Assembly (NCBI GenBank): GCA_037447655.1
Contig: JBBHKE010001887.1
Coordinates: forward strand, 106,501 to 124,852
Length of the DNA: 18,352 nucleotides
Direction: 5' to 3'
From: Zygnema cylindricum
Taxonomy: Eukaryota; Streptophyta; Zygnematophyceae; Zygnematales; Zygnemataceae
Shown: one piece after another, positions 1 to 6,877 of the stretch
Layout of the letters: every line of letters starts with the position of its first letter
Numbering within the stretch: the first letter of the stretch is position 1
Translations under genes and position numbers: made by a program
The notes under the pieces: model-generated
Told to the model about the DNA's origin: nothing
The model's database searches: none
What the model saw: only the letters and a program-made list of their open reading frames with translations

Positions 1-568
1 ATACTTTCTCTCTCCTAAATGTGGTTGCCTTTGGAAATGGAAGTCTATGAATCTTCCCTTGGGCACATCCACTACAATCATCAAAGGTCTCATCATCCTC
101 AAAAGTAATACCCTCCACTATTCCCTTTTTCTTCATTTTTTTTAATCTATCTAGATGCACATGCCCCAACCTTTTATGCCAAAGCATCATCTCACTTGCT
201 AACGAGTAGAGAACACTCTTTTCATTGCAAAGAACAATTATGAACATTCCTTGACTGCCCAACTCATCTATGAAATAAACCTCATTATCAAAGCTTGCTG
301 TAAAGATTCCTTTCCTAGTTCGTGTTTCAAACTCCTTTTCATCTAGGAAAGCTGTTGAGACTAGGTTCTTGCTAAGCTGTGGAATGTAAAGAACGTCTGA
401 GAGTGTTACAATTGAGGCCTTTCCATCAACTAGAACCATAAAGTCAACAGTTCCAACAAGATTTGTGGTTTCTACTCTACCATCTCCGTACTCTATCTCA
501 ACTGTTGGGATCTTTCTCAATTTAGTGAACCACCACTTATCTTTGCACATATGCATTGAAGCCCCTCA
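1..568 (-). pseudogene. pol: Copia protease and pre-integrase domain (E1), partial at window edge
   Basis: Start of pol, in the same frame as gag. The aspartic protease motif should read WIIDSGASMHM. Here the Ser codon after the catalytic Asp is TGA (566-568), so the active-site triad is broken by a single base. Downstream, VLYIPQLSKNLVS is the usual Copia protease/pre-integrase linker. The frame then holds the HHCC zinc domain, with LWHKRLGHVHLDRLKKM supplying the histidines and DCSGCAQGK the cysteines, near the left edge. No further stop occurs from 565 to 1. The integrase core would follow outside the window. Confidence 0.87.
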
Positions 569-1804
569 GTCTATGATCCACCCATCCGTGGGTGGATCCC
601 TTTTACCTCCGAAAGCACACTTTTGTCTCCGTGGAATGTCAACATGTTTTTCAGTGTTTTTCGGATTAAGGAGAAGCTCCTCAAGCTCCTCTTCAGGTTC
701 AGTTTTTCCTTCCATTTCCTCATCATGAACTTGAGTCAGGAAAGCCTTTTTCTTTCCTCCATCCCTTGAGGTTCCATGACCATCTTTCAGTCGAAGATCT
801 GCAAGTTTGACACAATCTCTTAAATAGTGTCCCGGTTTCTTGCAGAAGTGATATAATCCTTCTCGAGAAGTTCCTCTCCCCTGTCTATCAAATCTGCCAC
901 CTCCTTCTCCTCTTCCACCAAAGTTTCGATAGGGATCTTTCCCTCTCTCCTCATCACGCTTCCGCCAATAAGCTCCTGCAGCCAATGCTTCAACACTTGG
1001 ACTCCCTCTCCTAAGCTCAATGGTGCTTTCTTTCACTTAAATCATTCCAACTATATCATCCCAATTCTTATTGCTATCTCCCATGTTTTGCAATCGGTTA
1101 ATGATATTCTCATACTCTTCATGTAGTTTCATCATTAATGTGTTCACTCTTTGTCTCTCGGACCATGAGTTACCAGCACTCTCTTACTCTCCAAATAATG
1201 CTCCTAAATCATTGCAATAATTATTCATACTTGCTATTTTATAAGTATAAGTTGTAATCTTATTTTCAGCCAGCTGTTGTTGCTGCAATGATCCACTCTT
1301 ATATTTGTTAACTAGTGATATCCAAATCTGAGATGAAGATTTGACATGCATAAAGGGAATGGCAATGCTCTTTGCTACACTTTTAAGAATTAAGAGCTTA
1401 GCAACCTTGTCTTTGTAGTTCCACTTTTCACACTCTAATCTTTCGGTCTGAACCCTTGTCGCCGTTTTTGGTGGTGCTGCTGCTGGTATCACCTTCGGCA
1501 ATGCTGTCACTTGAGTTGCAACTCCTCCCTTTTCTCCTTCCATGACAATCTCCTCTCCTTCCTCATCTTTATCCTCGGTGATGGTGGAAGCTGTTCTACC
1601 AACTGTAGAGGCGGAGTTGCCAAAAAAATGTGTCCCTCCAAACCCAGGTGGAGGTGGGCATTGAATTTGTCCAGACACTATGCCCCATAAATGCTTCTCA
1701 AATAGTTCTCCCTCCATCATCATTTCCCAATAAAGAAAGTTTGATCCATCAAATATGGGCACCCTAGAGGGTGGGCCCATAACCTGAAATTCTGTGGTCT
1801 CCAT
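566..1804 (-). pseudogene. gag: Copia gag with zinc knuckle (E1), interrupted by in-frame stops
   Basis: Capsid/nucleocapsid part of the polyprotein. The ATG at 1802-1804 lies inside the LTR and the frame runs through the primer-binding site. The N-terminus carries the Copia gag signature (VPIFDGSNFLYWEMMM, residues about 15-30). It is followed by a Pro-rich and acidic linker and a helical region with an SLQQQQLAENK stretch typical of UBN2-type gag. A basic Arg/Gly-rich segment leads to a CCHC knuckle at 812-853. There the first Cys is replaced by Tyr (YHFCKKPGHYLRDC), which should weaken zinc binding. Stops: TAA 1184-1186 and TAA 1037-1039. The frame is otherwise continuous, so the lesions are point changes. 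Gag similarity to E2 is clear along the whole length. Confidence 0.88.
1770..1784 (-). other. Primer-binding site of E1: initiator tRNA-Met anticodon arm
   Basis: Directly after the LTR end, the minus strand reads GGTTATGGGCCCACC. This is complementary over 15 nt to the anticodon stem-loop of plant initiator tRNA-Met (recalled as GGUGGGCCCAUAACC), not to the tRNA 3' end. Drosophila copia and yeast Ty5 are the known examples of such half-tRNA priming. The site is also translated as V-M-G-P-P within gag. Confidence 0.8.
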
Positions 1805-2675
1805 TGACCCACAGAATGAGCAGCCTATGTAAAGCCTCTAGGATAATATTTGCCCCTTCTACTTTCCCGTGAATAAGCGCCGCCCAGGCACACAAATATT
1901 CTGACCACTCTCACCCTTGTGAGGAAGAAGACTCCCCTGAGTCAAACGCAAAAAGAATCACTGAATTTGCTCACCCGAGCAGTAAGTTATGGCTGGTCAA
2001 AGATGACCTTTATAGTTACAAGCTCTCTTAGAGATAGAGGTACCTTAATATTACTAAGTCTCGGTCTGCCTACTCACGACTACCTACTATTAAACCCTAG
2101 TCCAATAGGAACACTATAAAGTACAAGAAGGTACAATGGGCGATGTACTTATTGTATAACTATTGTACAACAAGGTCTACAAGGTGACACCTGTCATATC
2201 AGAAGCCATGGTTCCTCCTCCCATCTTCTCCGGTATCAAATAATGTGGCGCCACGTGGCACCGCGTGACGCTATATCCGTATGCCGCCGAAAAGCTCACT
2301 TCGCGTGGCGGCTATAATGTCGGCCGTCCGATCAAAACATATTTTACACGGTTCAGATTCGCGTACATGCAGAAATTGCTCATTTTGGTTAGTCTGCTGT
2401 TAATTAGCTGTTTCGTTAATGTTTATATATTTATGAAACCCGTCACGTGTATCGTTTCGTAACGCCTAAATGGTTAAGGCGTTAGGCTATGAAGAATTTA
2501 GAGGTCACACGATCAAATCTAGACCTAGGCATCATTTTAGCCAAAATACCCTTAACTGCAAAAACTGCCACTTTCTAAATATGGCGGCAGCCATGGCGCG
2601 CCTTTGATCCTTACTCTCTTTCTTTAAAACAAAACTAAAATAGGGAAGTGAACTATTAATTACCTCTTTTCAACA
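1785..2675 (-). repeat. 5' LTR of E1 (about 891 bp)
   Basis: Bounded on the minus strand by TGTTG at 2675 and TTTCA at 1785, next to the primer-binding site. Element-sense order: U3 with an antisense tRNA-like stretch (2460-2520), GTAC cluster (2121-2168), CCAAT box (plus-strand TCCAATAGG 2101-2109), TATA-like CTATAAAGG (2007-2015), conserved box (1948-1963), stem-loop I (1930-1943), stem-loop II (1910-1923) and terminal hairpin (1790-1816) with the gag ATG at its centre. It is shorter than the other LTRs, mostly because the U3 hairpin core is reduced. Confidence 0.85.
2007..2168 (-). promoter_or_regulatory. Core promoter of the E1 LTR (TATA, CCAAT, GTAC cluster)
   Basis: On the minus strand CTATAAAGG (2007-2015) is a reasonable TATA box. 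Upstream lie an ATTGG (CCAAT) box at 2101-2109 and four GTAC sites (2121, 2131, 2145, 2165). The same order and similar spacing occur in the LTR at 5881-6877, where the TATA box is TATAAATA. Assignment is by position and motif only. Confidence 0.5.
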
Positions 2676-2680
2676 GAAGG
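2676..2680. other. Probable target-site duplication of E1 (GAAGG)
   Basis: E1 ends at 2675, and the next bases GAAGG belong to the interrupted integrase codons of element A (Gly-Arg of the GRKP motif). Copia elements duplicate 5 bp. The partner copy would lie left of the window, so this is not confirmed. Confidence 0.55.
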
Positions 2681-3235
2681 AAACCAGATATCTCACACCT
2701 TAAAGTGTTTGGTAGCCAAGTGTACAGTCTTGACACGGATAGGAAAAACTGGAAACTAGATGCTAAGGGAAAACCTGGATACTTTGTGGGATATGATGAG
2801 GATGTTAAGGGATATAGAGTCTATGACTTAGCAAAGAAAGATATCATTCTGGTCAAACACTTAGTTGTCATGGATGAAGGGAAGTCATTTGACCCCTTCA
2901 AATATACAAAGAAGATAAGGATCAGATTTGAGTCCGAAAGTGATGAGAATTCGGTCGTTCCCGAAAGGGACATGAATGAAACCGTGATTACAGATTCAGG
3001 GGAGATCCAAGATACAGGAGACTCACCAGAAACCTCACATACTCCTATGGACTTCGAGGAGATAGAAGAAGCGGGACAAGAACCGGTTTCCATGGACAGG
3101 GGAGCCGATGAGACAGTGAGAAGAAATCCAAGACTTCCATCCATTCCAGCTTCGGAGTTCGAGAAAGCAAGGAGGAGCAGCAAAAGGATACATGAAAAAC
3201 AAGCTGCCCATAAGGTAACTAAGCTATCTCATTAG
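2676..3235 (+). pseudogene. pol: Copia integrase C-terminal region and linker to RT (element A)
   Basis: Begins in the middle of a codon at the E1 junction. The frame reads RKPDISHLKVFGSQVY, then GYFVGYDEDVKGYRVYD, the conserved C-terminal block of Copia integrases that precedes the acidic linker. The linker (residues about 80-150) is rich in Asp/Glu/Ser and ends with the AHKVTKL segment that in E2 leads into DEPQTYNEAM. A single-base loss near 3231 turns the frame into TAG (3233-3235). The catalytic core (DDE) is not present here; it should lie beyond E1. Confidence 0.85.
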
Positions 3236-4267
3236 ATGAGCCTCAGTCTTACTTAGAGGCAGTGAATAGTCTAGAGAAAGAAAGATGGATTAGAGCCATA
3301 AATGATGAGATGGATTCTATCATGGAAGCAAATACTTGGGAACTAGCGGATTGCCCTCCAGACCGAAAACTTATTGGATGTTAATGGGTATTTAAACTAA
3401 AACTGAACCCAGAAAATAACAATTGAGAGGTATAAGGCTCGATTGGGAGCGAAGGGGTTCACCCAAAAAGAGGGGATTGACTATGAGGTGACCTTTGCTC
3501 CAGTTGTTTGGTTCCCATCGGTAAGGATTCTCCTCAGTCTGGCCGCAGCGGAAGACATGGAAATATACCAGATGGACATTAAGACTGCATTTTTTAATGG
3601 TGTGTTAGAGGAAGAAATTTTTATGAGGCAACCCGAGGGGTTTGTGGAAGAAGGAGAAGTGAGCAAAATCTGCAGGCTCATAAAGTCCTTATATGGACTG
3701 AAACAGGCTCCTCGACAGTCGAATAAGAAACTAGATGAGTTTCTCACCGATCTGGGATACATCCGGATCAGCTCTGACCATTCTATCTAAATGTTTGAAG
3801 ATGAGAATGATGTCATTTTTATTGCAATATATGTGGATGATCTGCTTGTGTTAAGTAAGTCTTTGGAGAATATCAATAGGCTAAAGAAAGATCTTAGGGA
3901 CAGATTTGATATGAAGGATTTAGGGGAGGCAAAATATATTTTGGGGATCCAAATGGAGAGAGATAGGGGGAAGAAGATTATCAGACTTACTCAGAAAGAA
4001 ACAATAGGTAATATGCTTGAAAAATGCCATATGGAAAATGGTAACAGTTGTACCACTCCCATGGACTTGAAAAAAATAATTGATGGGAGTGTAGAAAGAG
4101 GAGTGATGATCTTAGATGATCAGATGAGTCCAGAGGAGAGAGAGTTTATGAAGTATATCCCTTATAGACAGGTCGTAGGAAGTTTAATTTATTTTATGAA
4201 CTGTACCAGGCCGGACATAGCGGCAACAGTTGGAGTACTCAGTAGGAGTCTTAATGATCCTAGGTAG
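3236..4267 (+). pseudogene. pol: Copia reverse transcriptase (element A), frameshifted
   Basis: RVT_2-type reverse transcriptase, which would copy element RNA into DNA. Readable blocks in order: DEPQSYLEAVNSLEKERWIRAI, WVFKLKLNPEN, GFTQKEGIDYEVTFAPVV, QMDIKTAFFNG with the first catalytic Asp at 3575-3577, SLYGLKQAPRQ, IYVDDLLVL with the catalytic YVDD at 3830-3841, and GEAKYILGIQ. Lesions seen: TAA at 3382-3384 in GC-K-WVF, a one-base insertion near 3416, TAA at 3788-3790 and TAG at 4265-4267. The catalytic residues survive, but no frame spans the domain. Confidence 0.9.
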
Positions 4268-4828
4268 AGAGACTGGGAGGCAGCCAAGAGAGTCATGAGA
4301 TATCTGGTTAGAACCAGAGAATTATAGTTGCATTTGGGAGGGGAGCACACTGATATCACCACTTGGATTGATGCCAATTATGGGGATGCACCTATGAGAA
4401 GATGCACTTCTGGATATGTTTTGTATGTGGGGGAAGGAGCTTGTTGTTGGAGCAGTAAGCAACAAAAGGTAGTTGCTGTCTACTATGGAGGCTGAGTATA
4501 TGGCGTCTTGTTCTGCAGTAAAGAACTAATGTGGGTGAAATCATTGTTACAAAAACTGGGATTTATGAAAGAGGGAGTGCATGAAATGTTTTGCGATAAC
4601 TAAGCTGCAATTGCAATTGCAGCCAATCCAAAACACCATTTCAAAGCAAAACATATGGACATAAGATTAAGCTTCGTAAGAGAAAAAGTTGAAAATAAAA
4701 TTTTAAATCTTGTGTATAGACCTGATGAAGAAATGGTGGCTGACATGATGACCAAACTTGTGCCCTCTCCTAAACTAAAATATTGTCGGGAAAAATGCGG
4801 GTTGAAAGAAAAATTAAAATTAGACTAG
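4268..4828 (+). pseudogene. pol: Copia RNase H (element A), frameshifted
   Basis: C-terminal RNase H of the polyprotein, which removes the RNA strand during reverse transcription. Recognisable parts: TTWIDANYGDAPMRRCTSGYV with the first Asp at 4370-4372, TMEAEYMA with the catalytic Glu at 4488-4490, FCDN(stop)AAIAIAANPKHHFKAKHMD, and the family tail TKLVPSPKLKYC. A two-base loss near 4476, a one-base loss near 4520 and TAA at 4601-4603 break the frame. The expected end of pol is TAG 4826-4828, thirteen bases before the LTR. Confidence 0.86.
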
Positions 4829-4841
4829 AAAATAGGGGGAG
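4829..4841 (+). other. Polypurine tract of element A
   Basis: AAAATAGGGGGAG lies immediately before the LTR start TGTTGAAAT at 4842. It serves as the plus-strand primer in LTR elements. E2 has a decayed equivalent. Confidence 0.85.
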
Positions 4842-5880
4842 TGTTGAAATTTATAGATTTCTAAAGTATTTTCTAGGTTTAAATATGTTTTTATAAAATG
4901 AAAAGGAAAAAGGACGGACAGCCTGCCTCCACCTCCGCTCTCTAGCTCCCATACTTGTTGTAGTCACTGAAGGTAAAAGAGCGAGGTTGATCCATGGTTG
5001 CCTTAGTTCAACAGACACCTATTTTTAGTAGGTTACTAAAAATATACTTGACGGACCAGAGATTTGATCCTGGTACCTGCGGTTCGTCAAGTTGACCGGT
5101 AGACGTCAGCTTTATCCTAATAGACTAGGACCAATGCTAAGTGCTGTGGTATGTGATAGATATATATTTAGTTCGAGTAGATAAAGTTCATTTAACTAGA
5201 ACTGTATACGGCGTACATAGATTCAGTTTTATAAAGTACGTCGTACGACGCTAATTCAAAACAAATACCACGCATTTTATTTCGACATCGGAACAAATGT
5301 CGCGCAAGTATTTATTACGGCTAAGATTGCGTATCACATAAAATCCAGCGGCGCACATCTTCGCCGAAATCCCGGAGTGGTCACTTTGGCGTTTTGTGAC
5401 GTGGCATGACCTGGAGACACGTGGAGAGATGACATTCGGTCATAGGAATTCCGAGGAACGTACGGACGAATGAAAAGCGGACACGCGTCCACTTAATAGC
5501 CTTGTCGTACATAGGCCGTACAAAAGGTACATCGGCAGTAGTACTTTTGTGTACGATACAGTAATCTGATTGGTCCGTACTTCAGTAGATAGGAGTTATT
5601 AGAGAGAATCAGGACTTAGAAAATTTTGGTAGGTAGTCACCTCTCCCTTTGAGAGTTTGTACAAATTGGCATTTTTACTGCCTCATAACTTATCGGCTGG
5701 TTGGCCGTTTTCAGTGATTCTTTTTGCTACGGACTCACGGGAGTCCAGGCTGCACAGGGGTGCAGTCAAATTGTCAGTTTGCCTTCTAAGGCAGAATTGG
5801 TAGTGGCTTAAAGTGGGTTAGTTAAATACTATCTAGAGGCTTCCTGTATTCCGTAGTCCAATGGAGGACCCAGAATTGTA
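4842..5880 (+). repeat. 3' LTR of element A (about 1039 bp)
   Basis: Starts TGTTGAAAT after the polypurine tract and ends CAGAATTGTA (expected CA). Contents: U3 hairpin (4931-4986), antisense tRNA-like module (4907-5127), GTAC hairpin (5518-5554) with CCAAT and a further GTAC (5577), conserved box (5712-5727), stem-loop I GGACTC/GAGTCC (5731-5746), stem-loop II CTGCAC/GTGCAG (5750-5765), and a terminal GTCC/GGAC hairpin (5856-5869) around ATG 5861-5863. The would-be peptide from that ATG is MEDPEL, matching METTEF of E1 and MEVSEL of E2. Confidence 0.87.
4907..5127 (-). repeat. Antisense tRNA-like / SINE-like module in the element A LTR
   Basis: On the minus strand TAGTCTATTAGG (5116-5127) resembles a Pol III A box and GGATCAAATCT (5060-5070) a B box. 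They are followed by the hairpin core and a T5 run (4907-4911) that could terminate Pol III. The B box sits inside a stem, CTTGACG/CGTCAAG. Length from A box to T run is about 221 nt. It is opposite to the element's own sense. Confidence 0.5.
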
Positions 5881-5943
5881 TGTTGAAATCACTAGATTTA
5901 GGGGAGGTATTTTTTAGGTCTTAAATAAAATAAGAAGGAAAAT

Positions 5944-6163
5944 AAAAGCAAGAGGCAGCTTGCCTCCACCTTCTCTCTCTGACCCCCATACTTGTTGTAG
6001 TCACTGAAGAAGAGAGAGGGCGGTGGAGCCATGGCTGCCTTAGCTCTATAGGCAGGGCTTAAGAGTGACCTAAGTCACTCTCAACCAAATGGGTTGAGTC
6101 CGGCAGGACTCGAACCTCCGACCGGTAGGGCGAGGCATAGCCGTCAACCCTTACCACTCTGTC
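5944..6163 (-). repeat. Antisense tRNA-like module in the second LTR (best A and B boxes)
   Basis: On the minus strand GACAGAGTGGTAAGG (6149-6163) fits the A-box consensus. GGTTCGAGTCC (6106-6116) fits the B box perfectly. The spacing of about 40 bases and the pairing around the B box resemble a tRNA T-arm. A T4 run lies at 5944-5947, about 220 nt after the A box. No acceptor stem or CCA-like end closes a true tRNA, so this is tRNA-derived, not a tRNA gene. Confidence 0.6.
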
Positions 6164-6513
6164 GTAGTAGTCCGTTAGGATACATAGGGTTCGATAGCTA
6201 TTTAAACAATGGATAGACGACTTATCCAATTAACGGAATTACAAATAGGATACATAGAAACTAGTTGGGAAATTAAGTGCGCACAAAACAAATGTAACGG
6301 ACATTTGTTTTGAACGGCTAGAAATTAAAGCCGACTTAGATCCGACGGCTCACATCATCGCCGAGATCATGGAATGGTTGCTTTGGCGGTTTGCGGATGT
6401 AACAAAACCTGGAAACACGTGGCAATATGTCATTGGGAAGCCGAAATCTCGGGGAGCGTGAGGACAAGTCCAGAGGAGACAAGCGTCCACTCTATGGCCT
6501 TGTCTACACAGGC

Positions 6514-6662
6514 CGTACAGAAAGTACATCGGCCATGGTACTTTTCTGTACTATACAGTCTTCTGATTGGTCTCGTACTTCAGTAGATAGGGGTTGTGAG
6601 AGGGTTTGGGACTTAGTGGATTGAGTAGGTAGCCGCCTCTCTCCCAACAAGCTTGTATAAAT
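6514..6662 (+). promoter_or_regulatory. Core promoter of the second LTR (GTAC hairpin, CCAAT, TATA)
   Basis: GTACAGAAAGTAC (6514-6526) pairs with GTACTTTTCTGTAC (6538-6551). CTGATTGG (CCAAT reversed) and a fifth GTAC (6575) follow. TATAAATA lies at about 6655-6662. The 5' end of the transcript would fall near 6690, just before the conserved CAGTGATTCTTTTTGC box. Confidence 0.55.
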
Positions 6663-6709
6663 ATTGGCATCTTTGCCGCTTGATAATTAATCGCTTGGTA
6701 AGGCGTTTT

Positions 6710-6762
6710 CAGTGATTCTTTTTGCTGTGGACTCAAGGGAGTCCTGATTGCACAGGGGTGCA
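6710..6762 (+). promoter_or_regulatory. Conserved box plus tandem stem-loops in R/U5 of the second LTR
   Basis: CAGTGATTCTTTTTGC (6710-6725), stem-loop I GGACTC-AAGG-GAGTCC (6729-6744) and stem-loop II TGCAC-AGGG-GTGCA (6749-6762). The same trio occurs in the other four LTRs, and stem II varies by compensatory changes. It lies downstream of the TATA box, so it would be in the RNA leader. Confidence 0.6.
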
Positions 6763-6877
6763 GTCAGGTTATCTATTTATCTGCTAGGGTATCAGTTGCT
6801 CTCGTTGAAAGTGGGTTAGTCAAAAACTACCTAGAGGCTTCCTCATTCTTGGTCCAAATGAAGAACACAGAATTGCA

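Larger units (their letters stand above)
1..2675 (-). mobile_element. Copia LTR retrotransposon E1 (5' part; continues past the left window edge)
   Basis: Reading leftward: 5' LTR (1785-2675), primer-binding site (1770-1784), gag, zinc knuckle, protease and the pre-integrase zinc domain, where the window ends. Integrase, RT, RNase H and the 3' LTR must lie to the left. Gag-protease-integrase before RT is the Ty1/Copia order. The right end, read on the minus strand, starts TGTTGAAAAG, like the other LTRs here. Beyond it the plus-strand sequence continues immediately as integrase of element A, so E1 is nested in A. E1 is the least decayed copy: one reading frame from 1804 to 1 with three stops and no frameshift. 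Confidence 0.9.
2676..5880 (+). mobile_element. Copia LTR retrotransposon A (3' half; interrupted by E1)
   Basis: Integrase C-terminal part, RT and RNase H are followed by a polypurine tract and an LTR. The 5' half is expected beyond E1, outside the window. The order and sequence match E2 throughout (for example GRKP..SHLK.FGSQV, YDEDVK.YRVYDL and APMRRCTS in both). The coding part carries several stops and frameshifts, so the copy is dead. The LTR end reads TA instead of CA and is directly followed by another LTR. Confidence 0.9.
5881..6877 (+). repeat. Second, divergent LTR directly abutting the element A LTR (about 997 bp)
   Basis: Starts TGTTGAAATC and ends CAGAATTGCA, with a complete LTR layout: U3 hairpin (5954-6039), antisense tRNA-like module, GTAC hairpin (6514-6551), TATA box, conserved box (6710-6725), stem-loops I (6729-6744) and II (6749-6762), and an ATG (6858-6860) giving MKNTELH. 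It differs from the preceding LTR mainly in U3, so it is a related subfamily and not a simple duplicate. No internal region is attached on either side. It could be a solo LTR or a remnant of a recombination or two-LTR junction. Confidence 0.82.

Noticed and set aside
820-1020. Open frame overlapping the E1 gag in another minus-strand frame
   Set aside because: It is a shadow of the zinc-knuckle coding region, with no domain of its own.
2265-2462. Open frame within the E1 LTR
   Set aside because: It lies wholly in LTR sequence and is not conserved in the other LTRs.
2460-2520. Possible tRNA gene in the E1 LTR
   Set aside because: A-box and B-box-like words are present but there is no acceptor stem or clear anticodon arm; kept only as a tRNA-like stretch.
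2821-3183. 120-residue frame opposite the integrase linker of element A
   Set aside because: Antisense to a recognisable Copia frame; its Ser-rich composition is what the opposite strand of an acidic linker gives.
6106-6163. Possible tRNA gene in the second LTR
   Set aside because: Good internal boxes, but no complete cloverleaf could be drawn and it sits in a repeated LTR module.
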